A stretch of 64,000 nt of DNA. Origin: Lysobacter sp. (GTDB taxonomy: Bacteria > Pseudomonadota > Gammaproteobacteria > Xanthomonadales > Xanthomonadaceae). The notes beneath the pieces were generated by a model. It did not search any database. It was not told the origin of the DNA and saw nothing but the letters and a program-made list of their open reading frames with translations. Numbering within the stretch: position 1 is the first letter of the stretch; the number at the start of each line of letters is the position of its first letter. Below are positions 13,722 to 22,755 of the stretch, one piece after another. Made by a program: the position numbers and the translations under genes. The stretch lies in assembly GCA_008015835.1 (NCBI GenBank), contig SSGH01000036.1, forward strand, positions 37,131 to 101,130, in the 5' to 3' direction.

Positions 13722-15704
13722 ATGAGTTATTTCGTTACCGGCGCTACCGGCTTCATCGGGCGCTTCCTGGTCGGCAACCTGCTCAAGCGCAAAGGCACGG
13801 TCTACGTGCTGGTCCGCAAAGATTCCCAGAAAAAATTGGACGCGCTGGGCAAGAAGATGGGCTGGGACATGAAGCGCGTGGTCGCGGTGACCGGCGACAT
13901 GACCGACGTCAAGTGCGGCGTGAGCGCCGCGCAACTGCGCACCTTGACCGGCAAGGTGAAGCACTTCTTTCATTTGGCCGCGATCTACGACCTGACCGCC
14001 GACGCCGATAGCCAGCGCAAAGCGAACGTCGACGGCACCCAGAACGCCTTGGACCTGGCCGCGGCCATCGGCGCGGGCTGTTTCCACCACACCAGCTCGA
14101 TCGCGGCCGCGGGCCTGTACCCGGGCATCTTCCGCGAGGATATGTTCGACGAGGCCGAGGGCCTGGACGACCCGTATCTGCGCACCAAGCACGATTCCGA
14201 AGGCCTGGTGCGCAAGGAGAAGCGCATCAAGTGGCGCATCTACCGCCCCGGCATGGTCGTGGGCCATTCGCAGACCGGCGAAATGGACAAGATCGACGGC
14301 CCGTACTACTTCTTCACCCTGCTGAAGAAAATGCGCGAAATGATGCCGCCATGGATGCCGATGCTCGGCATCGAGGGTGGCCGCATCAACGTGGTGCCGG
14401 TGGACTTCATCGCCGATGCGATGGATCACATCGCGCATAAGCCCAAGCTCGACGGCCATTGTTTCCATCTGGTCGATCCCGAACCGATGCGCGTCGGCGA
14501 AGTGCTCAACACCTTCGCGCGCGCCGGCCACGCGCCGGAGATGACCATGCGCCTCGATGCGCGCATGTTCGCGTTCGTCCCCAGCGGTATCCGCGGCGCG
14601 GTCGGCAGTCTGCCGCCGGTCAAGCGTTTCGTCGGCATGCTGCTGCGCGACTTCAAAATCCCGAAGGGCGTGCTGAAGTTCATCACCTATCCCACGCGCT
14701 TCGATAACCGCGAAACCGAGCGCGCGCTCAAAGGCAGCGGTATTTCGGTGCCGAAGCTCGACACCTACGCCTGGCGCTTGTGGGATTACTGGGAGCGCTA
14801 TCTCGACCCGGATCTGTTCATCGACCGCACGCTGAAAGGCAAAGTGCGCAACAAAGTGGTGGTGGTTACCGGCGGCTCGTCGGGGATCGGCCTGTCCACG
14901 GCGCAGCGCGTGGCCGAGGCCGGCGCGATCACGGTCATCGTCGCCCGCGGCGAAGAGGAACTGTTCAAGGCGCGCGACGAGATGAAGAAGGCCGGCGGCA
15001 AGGTGTTCGCCTACACCGCCGATTTGTCGGACATGGCCGACTGCGACCGTCTGGTGGCGACCATCCTCAAGGATCACGGCCACGTCGATATTCTGGTCAA
15101 CAACGCCGGCCGTTCGATCCGTCGTTCGATCGAGCTGAGCTACGATCGTTTCCACGATTTCGAACGCACCATGCAGTTGAATTACTTCGGCTGCCTGCGC
15201 CTGATCATGGGCTTCATGCCGACGATGATCCAACGTCGGAAAGGCCACATCATCAACATCAGTTCGATCGGCGTGTTGGCCAATTCGCCGCGGTTCTCGG
15301 CGTACGTGGCCTCGAAAGCGGCGCTCGATGCGTTCAGCCGCTGCGCCCAGGGCGAGTTGTCGGGCAAGGGCATCAGCTTCACCACGATCAACATGCCGCT
15401 GGTGCGCACGCCGATGATCGCGCCGACCAAGATGTACGACAGCGTGCCGACGCTGAGTACCGACGAGGCGGCGGATTTGGTGGTGAAGGGCATCATCGAG
15501 AAGCCCAGCCGGATCGCGACCCGCCTCGGCATCTTCTCGGCGCTGCTCAACGCAGTCGCGCCGAAGGCCTACGAGGTGATCATGAGCACGGCCTTCGAGC
15601 TGTTCCCCGATTCGGCCGCCGCGAAGGGCGAGAAGGGCAAAGAGTCCGCGCCGAGTCAGGAGCAGATCGCTTTCGCCGCGCTCATGCGAGGCGTGCACTG
15701 GTGA
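13722..15704 (+). CDS. Two-domain SDR, fatty acyl-CoA reductase type
   Basis: 660 residues in two Rossmann domains. The N-terminal extended SDR has TGATGFIG (6-13), the HFFHLAAIYDL block, HTSSIAAAG and a YLRTK catalytic Tyr-x-x-x-Lys. The C-terminal classical SDR has TGGSSGIG (383-390), NNAGRSIRRS, NISSIG and YVASK (528-532). Length and domain order match the Marinobacter FarA/Maqu_2220 type (661 residues). That enzyme reduces fatty acyl-CoA through the aldehyde to the alcohol, the first step of wax ester synthesis. Neighbours (ACBP, TetR, phasins, patatin) support acyl metabolism. No wax synthase is in the window, so the exact product remains inferred. A terminator follows. Confidence 0.85.
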   Translation: MSYFVTGATGFIGRFLVGNLLKRKGTVYVLVRKDSQKKLDALGKKMGWDMKRVVAVTGDMTDVKCGVSAAQLRTLTGKVKHFFHLAAIYDLTADADSQRKANVDGTQNALDLAAAIGAGCFHHTSSIAAAGLYPGIFREDMFDEAEGLDDPYLRTKHDSEGLVRKEKRIKWRIYRPGMVVGHSQTGEMDKIDGPYYFFTLLKKMREMMPPWMPMLGIEGGRINVVPVDFIADAMDHIAHKPKLDGHCFHLVDPEPMRVGEVLNTFARAGHAPEMTMRLDARMFAFVPSGIRGAVGSLPPVKRFVGMLLRDFKIPKGVLKFITYPTRFDNRETERALKGSGISVPKLDTYAWRLWDYWERYLDPDLFIDRTLKGKVRNKVVVVTGGSSGIGLSTAQRVAEAGAITVIVARGEEELFKARDEMKKAGGKVFAYTADLSDMADCDRLVATILKDHGHVDILVNNAGRSIRRSIELSYDRFHDFERTMQLNYFGCLRLIMGFMPTMIQRRKGHIINISSIGVLANSPRFSAYVASKAALDAFSRCAQGELSGKGISFTTINMPLVRTPMIAPTKMYDSVPTLSTDEAADLVVKGIIEKPSRIATRLGIFSALLNAVAPKAYEVIMSTAFELFPDSAAAKGEKGKESAPSQEQIAFAALMRGVHW

Positions 15705-15774
15705 TCGGCGTTCGAGCGTGACGCGTCGGCCGACGCTCAGGCGTCGGCCGATCGCCGCGCGGATGGGCGAAACG

Positions 15775-15803
15775 AAAAAGGCAGCCCGGTGGGCTGCCTT
15801 TTT
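15775..15803 (+). terminator. Intrinsic terminator after acyl-CoA reductase gene
   Basis: A 13-bp stem AAAAAGGCAGCCC / GGGCTGCCTTTTT with a GGT loop and five T at the 3' end, 70 bases after the reductase stop codon. Confidence 0.9.
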
Positions 15804-16137
15804 CATAGTTCCGCATCGCGTACGTCTGTCTTGCGAACGACGCCATCGTGCCGTGGTTCGTCCGCTCGTTTGCGGTCGTCGCGTACGCCGACGACCGCGC
15901 CTCTCCCCGGGCTGCGGGCAAAAAGAACCCGCCAATCTGAAGTCGTGAGGGGAGGGGAGCTCTGACTTCGGAAACGATTGGCGGGGAAAGGCGGCGTTAA
16001 CCGCCGAACTTGGCGTCGTTGCCGACGCGAGAGAGAGAGACCGTTGTCGATCGCGAGCGACCGTCGAGCCAGTGTAGCGAGTCAGCGTTGCGCTTGCATG
16101 TCGTCTTGAACCGAACGACCGCTCGCGCGAACGCTCA
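15804..16137. other. Intergenic region with an imperfect dyad
   Basis: No gene recognised. An imperfect inverted repeat spans 15928-15985: CCCGCCAAT (15928-15936) pairs with ATTGGCGGG (15977-15985) and, inside, GAAGTC pairs with GACTTC. A purine-rich GAGGGGAGGGGAG lies in the loop. A smaller GGCGG-TTAA-CCGCC dyad follows at about 15990-16005. Role unknown. Confidence 0.5.
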
Positions 16138-16698
16138 TTACTCGGCGGCGGGGGCGGCTTTGGGCTTGCGACCGCGCTTGGCGGCCGGCGCCTTCGCCGC
16201 TTTGGCGGCTTTGGCCGGAGCGGCGGCTTTCTTGGCGGCCTTTTTCGCCGTCTTGCGCGCCGGGGCGGCGCCGTTCTGGCGACGCAGTTCGCCGGTCAGG
16301 GTTTCGACGCGAGCGCTCAGATCGTTGAGGTCTTCGCGGCTCGGCACGCCCAGCTTGACCAGCGCGCGCTGCACGCGATCTTCGAACACCTTTTCCAGCT
16401 TGTCCCAAGTATCGGTGGCGCGTTCGCGGGCCTGACCGACGCGGCTTTCGACCACATCGCGCACCACGTCGGCGCGACCGCCGGCGAATTTGCGCATGGT
16501 CTGCTCCAGACCCATGCCTTCCTTCACGAGGCCTTCGAACAGCTTGGTGCCTTCGGCCTGCGCGCGCGAGAAGGCGCCGACGCCGGCGAGCCAGATCTGC
16601 TGCGCGGATTCGCTGATGCTCTTGGTCAGTTGCTCGGCCTGCGAAGCCTTGGACGCGGACGCCGTTTGTTTGCCGGCGGTTTTCTTGAACTTAGCCAT
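16138..16698 (-). CDS. Phasin family protein (PhaI/PhaF type)
   Basis: 186 residues; GGGAGGG precedes the ATG at 16698. The body shows the polygranule-associated phasin pattern: SISESAQQIWLAGVGAFSRA (about 29-48), then GTKLFEGLVKEG, a long helical segment, and KLEKVFEDRVQRALVKLGVP followed by the heptad-like DLNDLSARVETLTGEL. The last 45 residues are Ala/Lys/Pro repeats (KTAKKAAKKAAAPAKAAKAA), the DNA-binding tail of PhaF. Family role: coating polyhydroxyalkanoate or similar granules and attaching them to the nucleoid. It shares its N-terminal motif with the 138-residue protein at 10267. Confidence 0.88.
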   Translation of the reverse strand: MAKFKKTAGKQTASASKASQAEQLTKSISESAQQIWLAGVGAFSRAQAEGTKLFEGLVKEGMGLEQTMRKFAGGRADVVRDVVESRVGQARERATDTWDKLEKVFEDRVQRALVKLGVPSREDLNDLSARVETLTGELRRQNGAAPARKTAKKAAKKAAAPAKAAKAAKAPAAKRGRKPKAAPAAE

Positions 16699-17021
16699 GG
16701 ATGCCCTCCCAGCGGGCGCGTGATCGATTGCGCGGCAGGATGGAGCAGTTGTCTAGAGTATTCACACAAGGATGCGATGTCGAACGCGCGGGTCTTTCTC
16801 GCGACTTATTCGCCGGAGGCGTCGCAGGCCCATGCATCGCAAGCCGATGCGCGGCGTCGCGGCGTCGAAACGACCGCTGCGAACGGAGGCGCCCGGATCG
16901 CAGCGCGCGAATCGCTTCTCGGCGAAGCGAAGGCTCGAGTCCGGATATTCCGCGGCGTTCGCTACGGCCGATCGATCTCGCTTGCGGAATCGACCGCGAA
17001 CGGCCGCCCGCGCTTCCCGAC
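16699..17021. other. Intergenic region, nothing recognised
   Basis: About 320 bases between two minus-strand genes. It should contain the promoter of the phasin gene. No hairpin with a T-tract and no supportable open frame was seen. Confidence 0.35.
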
Positions 17022-18302
17022 TCAGCCGCGTTTGCGCTTGGCGATCAGCACTTCGGTTTCGTCGAGCGCGCGGCGCAGGCGGGCGGTGGTTTCGGTGCTG
17101 CGCGGCGGCGCATCGCCGAGGCCGCTCAGGACCGTGCGGTGTTTGTCGGCGAGGATGTCCTCGCGCAGGCGAATGCCGTGGGCGGCCAGCACCGGGCGCA
17201 GCGCTTCGCCGCGTTCGCGCAGGTCCTGCAGCGTATTGCGATAACCCAATTGGCAGACGCGACGGCGGTTGGCGAAGCTGAAGGCGTTGGTGAAGAACAT
17301 TTCGCCGTCGTTGGAATTCGGTTCGAAGATCAACTGATCGATCTTCGGGTACTGCTGCGCGTATTTCGCCAAGCCGACCTGCATGCGCGACTGCAGCAGC
17401 GTGCGGAAGGTCTGCGACATCACCGCCGGTAGGCCGCCTTGCCAAATGCGGTGCGGTTCCGGCGCGCCGCCGCCGTAGCCGCTGTCGCTGTCCTGTTTCG
17501 TGGAATCGAACGGCACCAGCGGGTTGATGCCGATCAGCAGATCGATGCCGCGCTCCAGCAGCACCGAGGCGTGCATGGTGCGACGCAACGCGCCGTCGAC
17601 GTAATGACGGCCGCGCACTTCCACCGGCGGGTACAGGCCGGGCAGTGCGGAGCTGGCTTGCACGGCGCGGGAGATCGGAATGTCTTCCCAGCCCGGGCCG
17701 CCGAAACGGACGGCCTCGCCGCTGTCCAAGTCGACCGCGACCACGTACAGCTCGCGATCGAGGGCGCGGAAATCGTTGCTGCGGCCGCGGCGCGTGAAGA
17801 TATCGCGCAGAAACCGCTCGACTTCGACGTTGTCGAACAAGCCGGCCGGGACCAAGCCGCCGAAGCGCATGATCAAGTCGGACAGCCGGGACTCGCGCTG
17901 CGTGAGCAGGCTGCCCCACCATTCCAAGGTCAGCCGCGGCAGCGCGGATGCGCGCCGCATGTATTCGAACACCGCCGGGCGCAGGAACGTCTCGGGGCGG
18001 AAGCGCACGTCGTCGCCGTCGCCGGTGATGAAGATCCGGCACATCTCGGCGGTGCTCATGCGATTGACCAAGCCGGCGGCCAGGAACGCGCCGCTGCTGA
18101 CGCCGACGTAGCAGTCCATCCGCGTCAGGTCGATGCCGTCCAGGGCTTCGTCGAGCGCGCGCAGCGCGCCCAGTTCGTACATCGCGCCGATCGGCCCGCC
18201 GCCGGCGATCGCCAAGCCGATGCGGCCGGTCGCGGCGCGTGGACGTTTGCGGGAAGCGGTTTTGGCGTGCGCGGTGCGCGGAGCGGCGTGAAGAGAGAGC
18301 AT
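17022..18302 (-). CDS. Patatin-like phospholipase
   Basis: 426 residues from the ATG at 18302; no strong ribosome-binding site is visible there, so the start is uncertain. The patatin fold is shown by the oxyanion loop GGGPIGAMYELG (34-45), the nucleophile GVSSG (Ser69 in G-x-S-x-G) and the dyad YVDGALRR (Asp235). These enzymes hydrolyse acyl ester bonds of phospholipids or neutral lipids. A basic segment (SRKRPRAATGR) precedes the domain, and no signal peptide is seen, so it is probably cytoplasmic. Its position among phasins and the acyl-CoA reductase suggests lipid-store turnover, by inference. Confidence 0.88.
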   Translation of the reverse strand: MLSLHAAPRTAHAKTASRKRPRAATGRIGLAIAGGGPIGAMYELGALRALDEALDGIDLTRMDCYVGVSSGAFLAAGLVNRMSTAEMCRIFITGDGDDVRFRPETFLRPAVFEYMRRASALPRLTLEWWGSLLTQRESRLSDLIMRFGGLVPAGLFDNVEVERFLRDIFTRRGRSNDFRALDRELYVVAVDLDSGEAVRFGGPGWEDIPISRAVQASSALPGLYPPVEVRGRHYVDGALRRTMHASVLLERGIDLLIGINPLVPFDSTKQDSDSGYGGGAPEPHRIWQGGLPAVMSQTFRTLLQSRMQVGLAKYAQQYPKIDQLIFEPNSNDGEMFFTNAFSFANRRRVCQLGYRNTLQDLRERGEALRPVLAAHGIRLREDILADKHRTVLSGLGDAPPRSTETTARLRRALDETEVLIAKRKRG

Positions 18303-18553
18303 GCGAACGTGATGATCGGAATTCCCCGAGTGTAGCCGAAACGCCGGAGCGGGGATTCGCGTCGGCTCAACTCGACGCGGGATCGCGCACCCCAGCGCGT
18401 TCAAGCGATTGATTCGTCGACGATTCGCGAGCGACGCGTCCTCTCGGGGCCGCCGCCGTCGCGCGTCCCGCGCGGCGTCTCGCGCTCGCGTCGCCCGCGC
18501 GCCGCAGCGACGCGGGCTTGTCGCCGCGCGATGGGCGGCCGATCATCCCCGCG

Positions 18554-19363
18554 ATGAAAATCGTCACTCCCAATCCGCTGCAGGGCCGTCGTCGTTTGAG
18601 CAAGCGCGAGCTCGGCGCGCATTTGACGCGGCGCCTGGCGTGGCATCAGGCGGTGCACGACCCGGCGCGCGAACCGCGCAACGGCTTACGCTGGTTGGCC
18701 GAGGTGCGGCGCTGGCAAGCGCGGCGTTTGGCCGCGAGCTTCGAAGGTTTCATGCAGGATCCGAAGCGCCGACCGGCCGCGGAATTCTTCCTCACCGATC
18801 TTTACGGCGACCGCGATTTCAGCCGCCGCGACGCGGACATCGCGCGGGTTGCGCCGATGATGCTGCGGTTGATGCCGCAGACCCTGGTGGAGACCTTGGT
18901 CGATGCGATCGAGCTGGGCGCGCTCAGCCATGCTTTCGATTTGCGACTGGCCGAAGCGCTGCATCGGATCGCCCCGCAGCGCAAAACCCTGGACGATGCG
19001 CTGTACGCGCGCGCTTATCGCGAAGTCGGCCTGTCGCGTCTGCGTGAGCATCAGATCGATTTGATCGTCGTCGCCGGTTACGGGCTCGGCCATGCGCTGC
19101 GCACCCGTGGGGTGTCGACGCTGCTGGCGATGCTGCGCGGCCCGGCGCGCGCGGCCGGCTTCGGCGAGCTGCAGACGTTTCTCGAACGCGGCTTCGGCGC
19201 CTACGCGAAGTTGGACGATGTGGCCGATTTCATCGCCGATATCGAACGCAGCGAACGCGAGGTGATGCGCCGCCTGTTCGCCGAACACCCGGAGCCGTTC
19301 GCGCCGCTGCCCGATGCGCATCCGCCCGGGGCCAAGCGCGGCAAGGCCATTCGCGACCGATAG
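18554..19363 (+). CDS. Conserved hypothetical protein
   Basis: 269 residues from the ATG at 18554; an upstream in-frame start at 18518 would add 12 residues. The product has no signal peptide and looks helical. The most characteristic segment is FFLTDLYGDRDFSRRDADIA (about residues 78-97), which I recall as the hallmark of a conserved uncharacterised proteobacterial family. No catalytic residues can be named. It is divergent from the patatin gene and followed by a long inverted repeat, so it is probably monocistronic. Confidence 0.7.
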   Translation: MKIVTPNPLQGRRRLSKRELGAHLTRRLAWHQAVHDPAREPRNGLRWLAEVRRWQARRLAASFEGFMQDPKRRPAAEFFLTDLYGDRDFSRRDADIARVAPMMLRLMPQTLVETLVDAIELGALSHAFDLRLAEALHRIAPQRKTLDDALYARAYREVGLSRLREHQIDLIVVAGYGLGHALRTRGVSTLLAMLRGPARAAGFGELQTFLERGFGAYAKLDDVADFIADIERSEREVMRRLFAEHPEPFAPLPDAHPPGAKRGKAIRDR

Positions 19364-19392
19364 CTTCGGCCCCAGAAGTTTGCAGTAGCGGC

Positions 19393-19474
19393 TGTGGGAG
19401 CGGCGTAAGCCGCGAACGTACTGCGAACGAATCGCGAGCTCGAGCCTGCGTTCGCGGCTTACGCCGCTCCCACA
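19393..19474. repeat. REP doublet with 26-bp perfect arms
   Basis: Arms 19393-19418 and 19449-19474 are exact reverse complements starting TGTGGGAGCGGCG, each itself containing a GCGGCGTAAGCCGC palindrome. This is the TGTGGGAG-type REP element well known from Pseudomonas and Xanthomonadaceae. It lies between convergent genes. Confidence 0.9.
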
Positions 19475-19496
19475 CGTCGCGCGCGAGCCGCCCCGA

Positions 19497-19772
19497 TCAG
19501 CTGAAGCGTTCTTCCAACACGCGGCGGATTTCCTGCTCGATCGAGTCCTTGAACATCGAGACCAGGAAGCCGAGCTTCGCGGTGACGTGCAGTTCCTTCG
19601 GCGACAGCGCGATCTTGCCGTCCACGCCGGAGCGATTGAACAGCAGCGTGTCGCCGTCCCATTCGTGCTCGATCTCGAAGCGCTCGGCGAGCTTCTCCGC
19701 CATTTCTTCGACCGCTTTGCGCGCTTTGGCGTGCGGCAACGAATGCGAGTGACGGATATCGATACCGGACAT
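19497..19772 (-). CDS. Polyhydroxyalkanoic acid system family protein
   Basis: 91 residues from the ATG at 19772, preceded by AGGAG. It begins MSGIDIRHSHSL and continues KARKAVEEMAEKLAERF, WDGDTLLFNRSGVDGKI and LSPKELHVTAKLGFLVSMFK. This is the pattern of the short PHA-granule-region family (PF09650 type), usually found near phasin or PHA genes. Its biochemical role is not established. It fits the other granule-related genes in this part of the window. Confidence 0.88.
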   Translation of the reverse strand: MSGIDIRHSHSLPHAKARKAVEEMAEKLAERFEIEHEWDGDTLLFNRSGVDGKIALSPKELHVTAKLGFLVSMFKDSIEQEIRRVLEERFS

Positions 19773-19925
19773 GCGGGCTCCTGCGGCCGTGGCGTTGCGT
19801 GGGGGTATTCTGCGCATCTGGCGCGTCCGATCAAGCGGCGCGCTTCTCTGGTGGGCGGCGCGACCCGCCGCGCCGCCCGGGTCCGGGATCGGTCGCGGCG
19901 CGCCGCCATGCTAGATTTGCGCCGC

Positions 19926-20723
19926 ATGGATCGTCTGAAACTTCGCTTCCCGGAGCACCATCATCCCGAAATGCCGCTCGACGAGGGCGTGCACGCGTTC
20001 GGACGCATCGGCGATACGGTCGGCGCGGTGGACGATGCCGACGCCCCGTTGATTCGTTTGTTCGTGGATCGGCGCGGGGTGTGGATGACCGTGGCCGAAG
20101 GCGCGCGCGGCGTTCACGTGAACGGTCGCCCGGTGCGGCGGATGGCGATGCTGCGGATGGGCGACTCGATCTATCTGGACGGCGTGGAGATGGTGCTGAT
20201 GCCGGAGCGGCGCAGCGAGCCGCTGCCGGAGGCGCTGCGTCACGTGCCCGGCGAATTCGGCGGCGACCCGCGGGTGGTGGTGCGCGGCGTGGGCGGACAG
20301 CATCACGGCCGCAGCTTCACGCTATCGGCGCCGCGCTTGGTCGGCCGCAGCGAGGATGCCGATATCCGGATCGACGACCCGACCTTCGCCGAGCGTCATG
20401 CGCGGATCGAGATGATCGGCGAACGCATCGTGCTGCGCGATTTGGGCGCGGGCGAGGGTAGCGTGGTCAACGGCGAACCGATGCGCGATGCGGTGCTCGC
20501 GCCGGGCGATCAGATCGTGTTCGACACCCACCATCGCTTCGTCATCGAAGCGCCTGCGGCCACCACCGCGCAGCTTCATCGCGCCACCGGCGCCGACGAT
20601 GGCGCCGCGCCCGAGCGCGTCGCCGGGTCCGGGCGACGTCCTCGGCATCTGCCTTGGCTGTTGTTGTCCGCGGCGGCGATCGCCGCGGTGTTGGCCGCGC
20701 TACTGGCCTGGGGCGGCCGCTGA
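19926..20723 (+). CDS. FHA domain protein with C-terminal membrane anchor
   Basis: 265 residues from ATG 19926 (an in-frame ATG at 19908 is possible). A first FHA-like half (to about residue 90) holds DRRGVWMTVAEGARGVHVNG but lacks a clear Gly-Arg-x-x core. The second half is a canonical FHA domain: LVGRSEDADIRIDDPTFAER followed by HARIEM and GSVVNGEPM. FHA domains bind phosphothreonine. The C-terminus is a single hydrophobic helix (LPWLLLSAAAIAAVLAALLA), so it is probably tail-anchored in the inner membrane. The 3' end overlaps the convergent msrQ gene by 24 bases. The partner kinase is not in the window. Confidence 0.85.
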   Translation: MDRLKLRFPEHHHPEMPLDEGVHAFGRIGDTVGAVDDADAPLIRLFVDRRGVWMTVAEGARGVHVNGRPVRRMAMLRMGDSIYLDGVEMVLMPERRSEPLPEALRHVPGEFGGDPRVVVRGVGGQHHGRSFTLSAPRLVGRSEDADIRIDDPTFAERHARIEMIGERIVLRDLGAGEGSVVNGEPMRDAVLAPGDQIVFDTHHRFVIEAPAATTAQLHRATGADDGAAPERVAGSGRRPRHLPWLLLSAAAIAAVLAALLAWGGR

Positions 20724-21356
20724 AGCCGCGGCGAGCGTTCTGGCTTTTCGGCGTTCCCAGGCTTTGCGTAGCCGCCACGCCAATAGCGCCGCCAAGATGC
20801 CGGCGTACAGCGCCGGTTCGCGGATATCCGACTTCACCAACCACCAGAAATGCAGCACCGCCAGCACGGCGATGGCGTAGACCGCTTTGTGCAATTGGCC
20901 CCAACGGCGGCCCAAACGCCGTATCCAGCCCTGGGTGGACGTGACCGCCAGCGGCACCAACAGCAGCCAGGCGACGAAGCCGACGGTGATGTAGGGCCGT
21001 TTGGCGATCTCCTCGAAAATCTGCAGCCAGAACCCGCGCAGGTCCAAGACCAAGTAGGCCGCGAAATGCAGGCTGGCGTAGGCGAAGGCGTACAGCCCGA
21101 GCATCCGGCGGAATCGCAGCAGTACGGTCCGCCCGGTCAGTTGACGCAGCGGCGTGATCGCGAGCGTGATCAACAGCAGCCGCAGTGCCCACAGCCCGAG
21201 CCGATGTTCGATTTCGGCCACCGGATCGGCGCCGAGCGCATCGCCGCCGGTCTTGGCCACGGCCCAGGCCTGCCACGCCAACAGCCCCAGCGGAGCGAGC
21301 GCGAGGGCGTGGACGAGCGTTTTCGGCCAGAACAAGCTGCGTGAAGTTGTTTTCAT
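20700..21356 (-). CDS. msrQ: MsrQ, heme membrane subunit of periplasmic methionine sulfoxide reductase
   Basis: 218 residues with about six hydrophobic helices. MsrQ/YedZ family landmarks include the EIEHRLGLWALRLLLITLAI segment, PLRQLTGRTVLLRFRRMLGL, AYASLHFAAYLVLDL and RWGQLHKAVYAIAVLAVLHF, with the conserved His residues expected to bind heme. MsrQ passes electrons from the inner membrane to MsrP, encoded upstream at 21535-22530 on the same strand. The 178-base gap between them is longer than usual for this pair, so cotranscription is likely but not certain. Confidence 0.93.
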   Translation of the reverse strand: MKTTSRSLFWPKTLVHALALAPLGLLAWQAWAVAKTGGDALGADPVAEIEHRLGLWALRLLLITLAITPLRQLTGRTVLLRFRRMLGLYAFAYASLHFAAYLVLDLRGFWLQIFEEIAKRPYITVGFVAWLLLVPLAVTSTQGWIRRLGRRWGQLHKAVYAIAVLAVLHFWWLVKSDIREPALYAGILAALLAWRLRKAWERRKARTLAAASAAAPGQ

Positions 21357-21534
21357 AACGCGTTGTATTTCATCGGATTCGATGCGGATGATGCGGGGTC
21401 GGAGAGCGACGGGGGCGCGCTTCTCGCCATCTCGCTTCTGCGCGGAGCGGGATTCACGAGCGTTCGCGCGCTCGTTCGCGGCAGGGTCGGTTCGGCGGCG
21501 ATCGGCTTAAAGCCGCCGACGCAGCGTCAGCGGT

Positions 21535-22530
21535 TCAGAACCACTGGCGCAGGTCCATCCCGGTGTAGAGCTCGGCGACTTGGTCCTGGTAGCCGTTGAA
21601 CAGCCGGGTCGGGATGCGTTCGGCGAACAGTTTGCTGGCGGTGCCGGCGATGCGGCGTTCGCTGGCCTGGCTCCAGCGCGGATGGTCCACGTCCGGGTTG
21701 ACGTTGCTGAAGAAGCCGTACTCCTCCGGCTGCAACTGGTTCCAGGCGGTGACCGGCAGCGATTCGACGAAGCGAATCTCGACGATCGACTTGATGCCCT
21801 TGAACCCGTATTTCCACGGCACGACCAACCGCAGCGGTGCGCCGTTCTGCTGCGGCAACGGCTTGCCGTACAGGCCGGTCGCCAACAGGGTCAGCGGGTG
21901 CATGGCCTCGTCGATCCGCAGGCCTTCGCGGTACGGCCAGTCGATCGAGTCGTAGCGCACGCCCGGCATTTGCTCGGGGTCGGCCAGACTGGTGAAGGCC
22001 ACGTACTTCGCCTTCGAGGTGGGCTCGAAGCGCTTCAGCACCTCGCCCAGCGGCACGCCCAGCCATGGAATCACCATCGACCAGCCTTCCACGCAGCGCA
22101 TGCGGTAGATGCGTTCCTCGGCGGTCAGGCCTTTCAGCAATGCGTCGAGATCGAGCGTGCCGGGCTTGGCGCATTCGCCGCTCACCGCCACCGACCACGG
22201 CCGCGTGCGCAGCGTTTTGGCCGCATTCGCGGGGTCGGCTTTGTCGGTGCCGAATTCGTAGAAATTGTTGTACGTGGTCGCGTCTTCGTAGCGGGTGAAT
22301 GCTTCGTCGGTGGCGAAGCCCCGTGCGATGCGGGCCGGGTCGAGCTTGGGCCGCGCGGCCGGGGGCGGCGGTTCGGCCGTGTCGCAACCGGCCAGCGCGA
22401 ACGCCGACCCGGAGGCGACCGCGCCCAGGAACCGGCGGCGGTCGCCGCGAAAGGCGCGATAGGCCGATTCCTCGGTGATTTCGGCGGCGGGAAGGCGCAG
22501 GGCGGCGCGGAGGCGCGGGTCGAGAGGCAT
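21535..22530 (-). CDS. msrP: MsrP, molybdopterin catalytic subunit of methionine sulfoxide reductase
   Basis: 331 residues. A twin-arginine-type signal, [20 protein letters not shown] (30-49), is followed by the sulfite-oxidase-like fold. [10 protein letters not shown] contains Cys146, the expected molybdenum ligand. Other family blocks are [20 protein letters not shown] and the closing [18 protein letters not shown]. It reduces methionine sulfoxide in periplasmic proteins, taking electrons from MsrQ. The Cys at the end of the signal is a coincidental lipobox-like feature common in the family. Confidence 0.94.
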   Translation of the reverse strand: MPLDPRLRAALRLPAAEITEESAYRAFRGDRRRFLGAVASGSAFALAGCDTAEPPPPAARPKLDPARIARGFATDEAFTRYEDATTYNNFYEFGTDKADPANAAKTLRTRPWSVAVSGECAKPGTLDLDALLKGLTAEERIYRMRCVEGWSMVIPWLGVPLGEVLKRFEPTSKAKYVAFTSLADPEQMPGVRYDSIDWPYREGLRIDEAMHPLTLLATGLYGKPLPQQNGAPLRLVVPWKYGFKGIKSIVEIRFVESLPVTAWNQLQPEEYGFFSNVNPDVDHPRWSQASERRIAGTASKLFAERIPTRLFNGYQDQVAELYTGMDLRQWF

Positions 22531-22755
22531 ACGGGCGTGTCCGGTGGCGACGATGGGGGCGACGATGGAGCGGGCGAGATGACGGGCGATAGCGCGCCGG
22601 CAGCGGATGCTGCCGCGGCCAGGATAAGACGAGCCGAGAGGGCGTGCGGTTGCGCTTACGACGAAATATTTTTCGCGGCGGGTCGGTCCGTCGCCTCCTT
22701 TTGATGCTGCGCTGCGGCATACTCGACGGCCCACTCCCACGTCATGGAACCTACG

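Noticed and set aside
13377..15935. A long minus-strand open frame (about 850 codons) across the acyl-CoA reductase region
   Set aside because: It is the antisense shadow of the two-domain reductase gene, created by GC-rich codon bias; its product is Arg/His/Gln-rich without domains.
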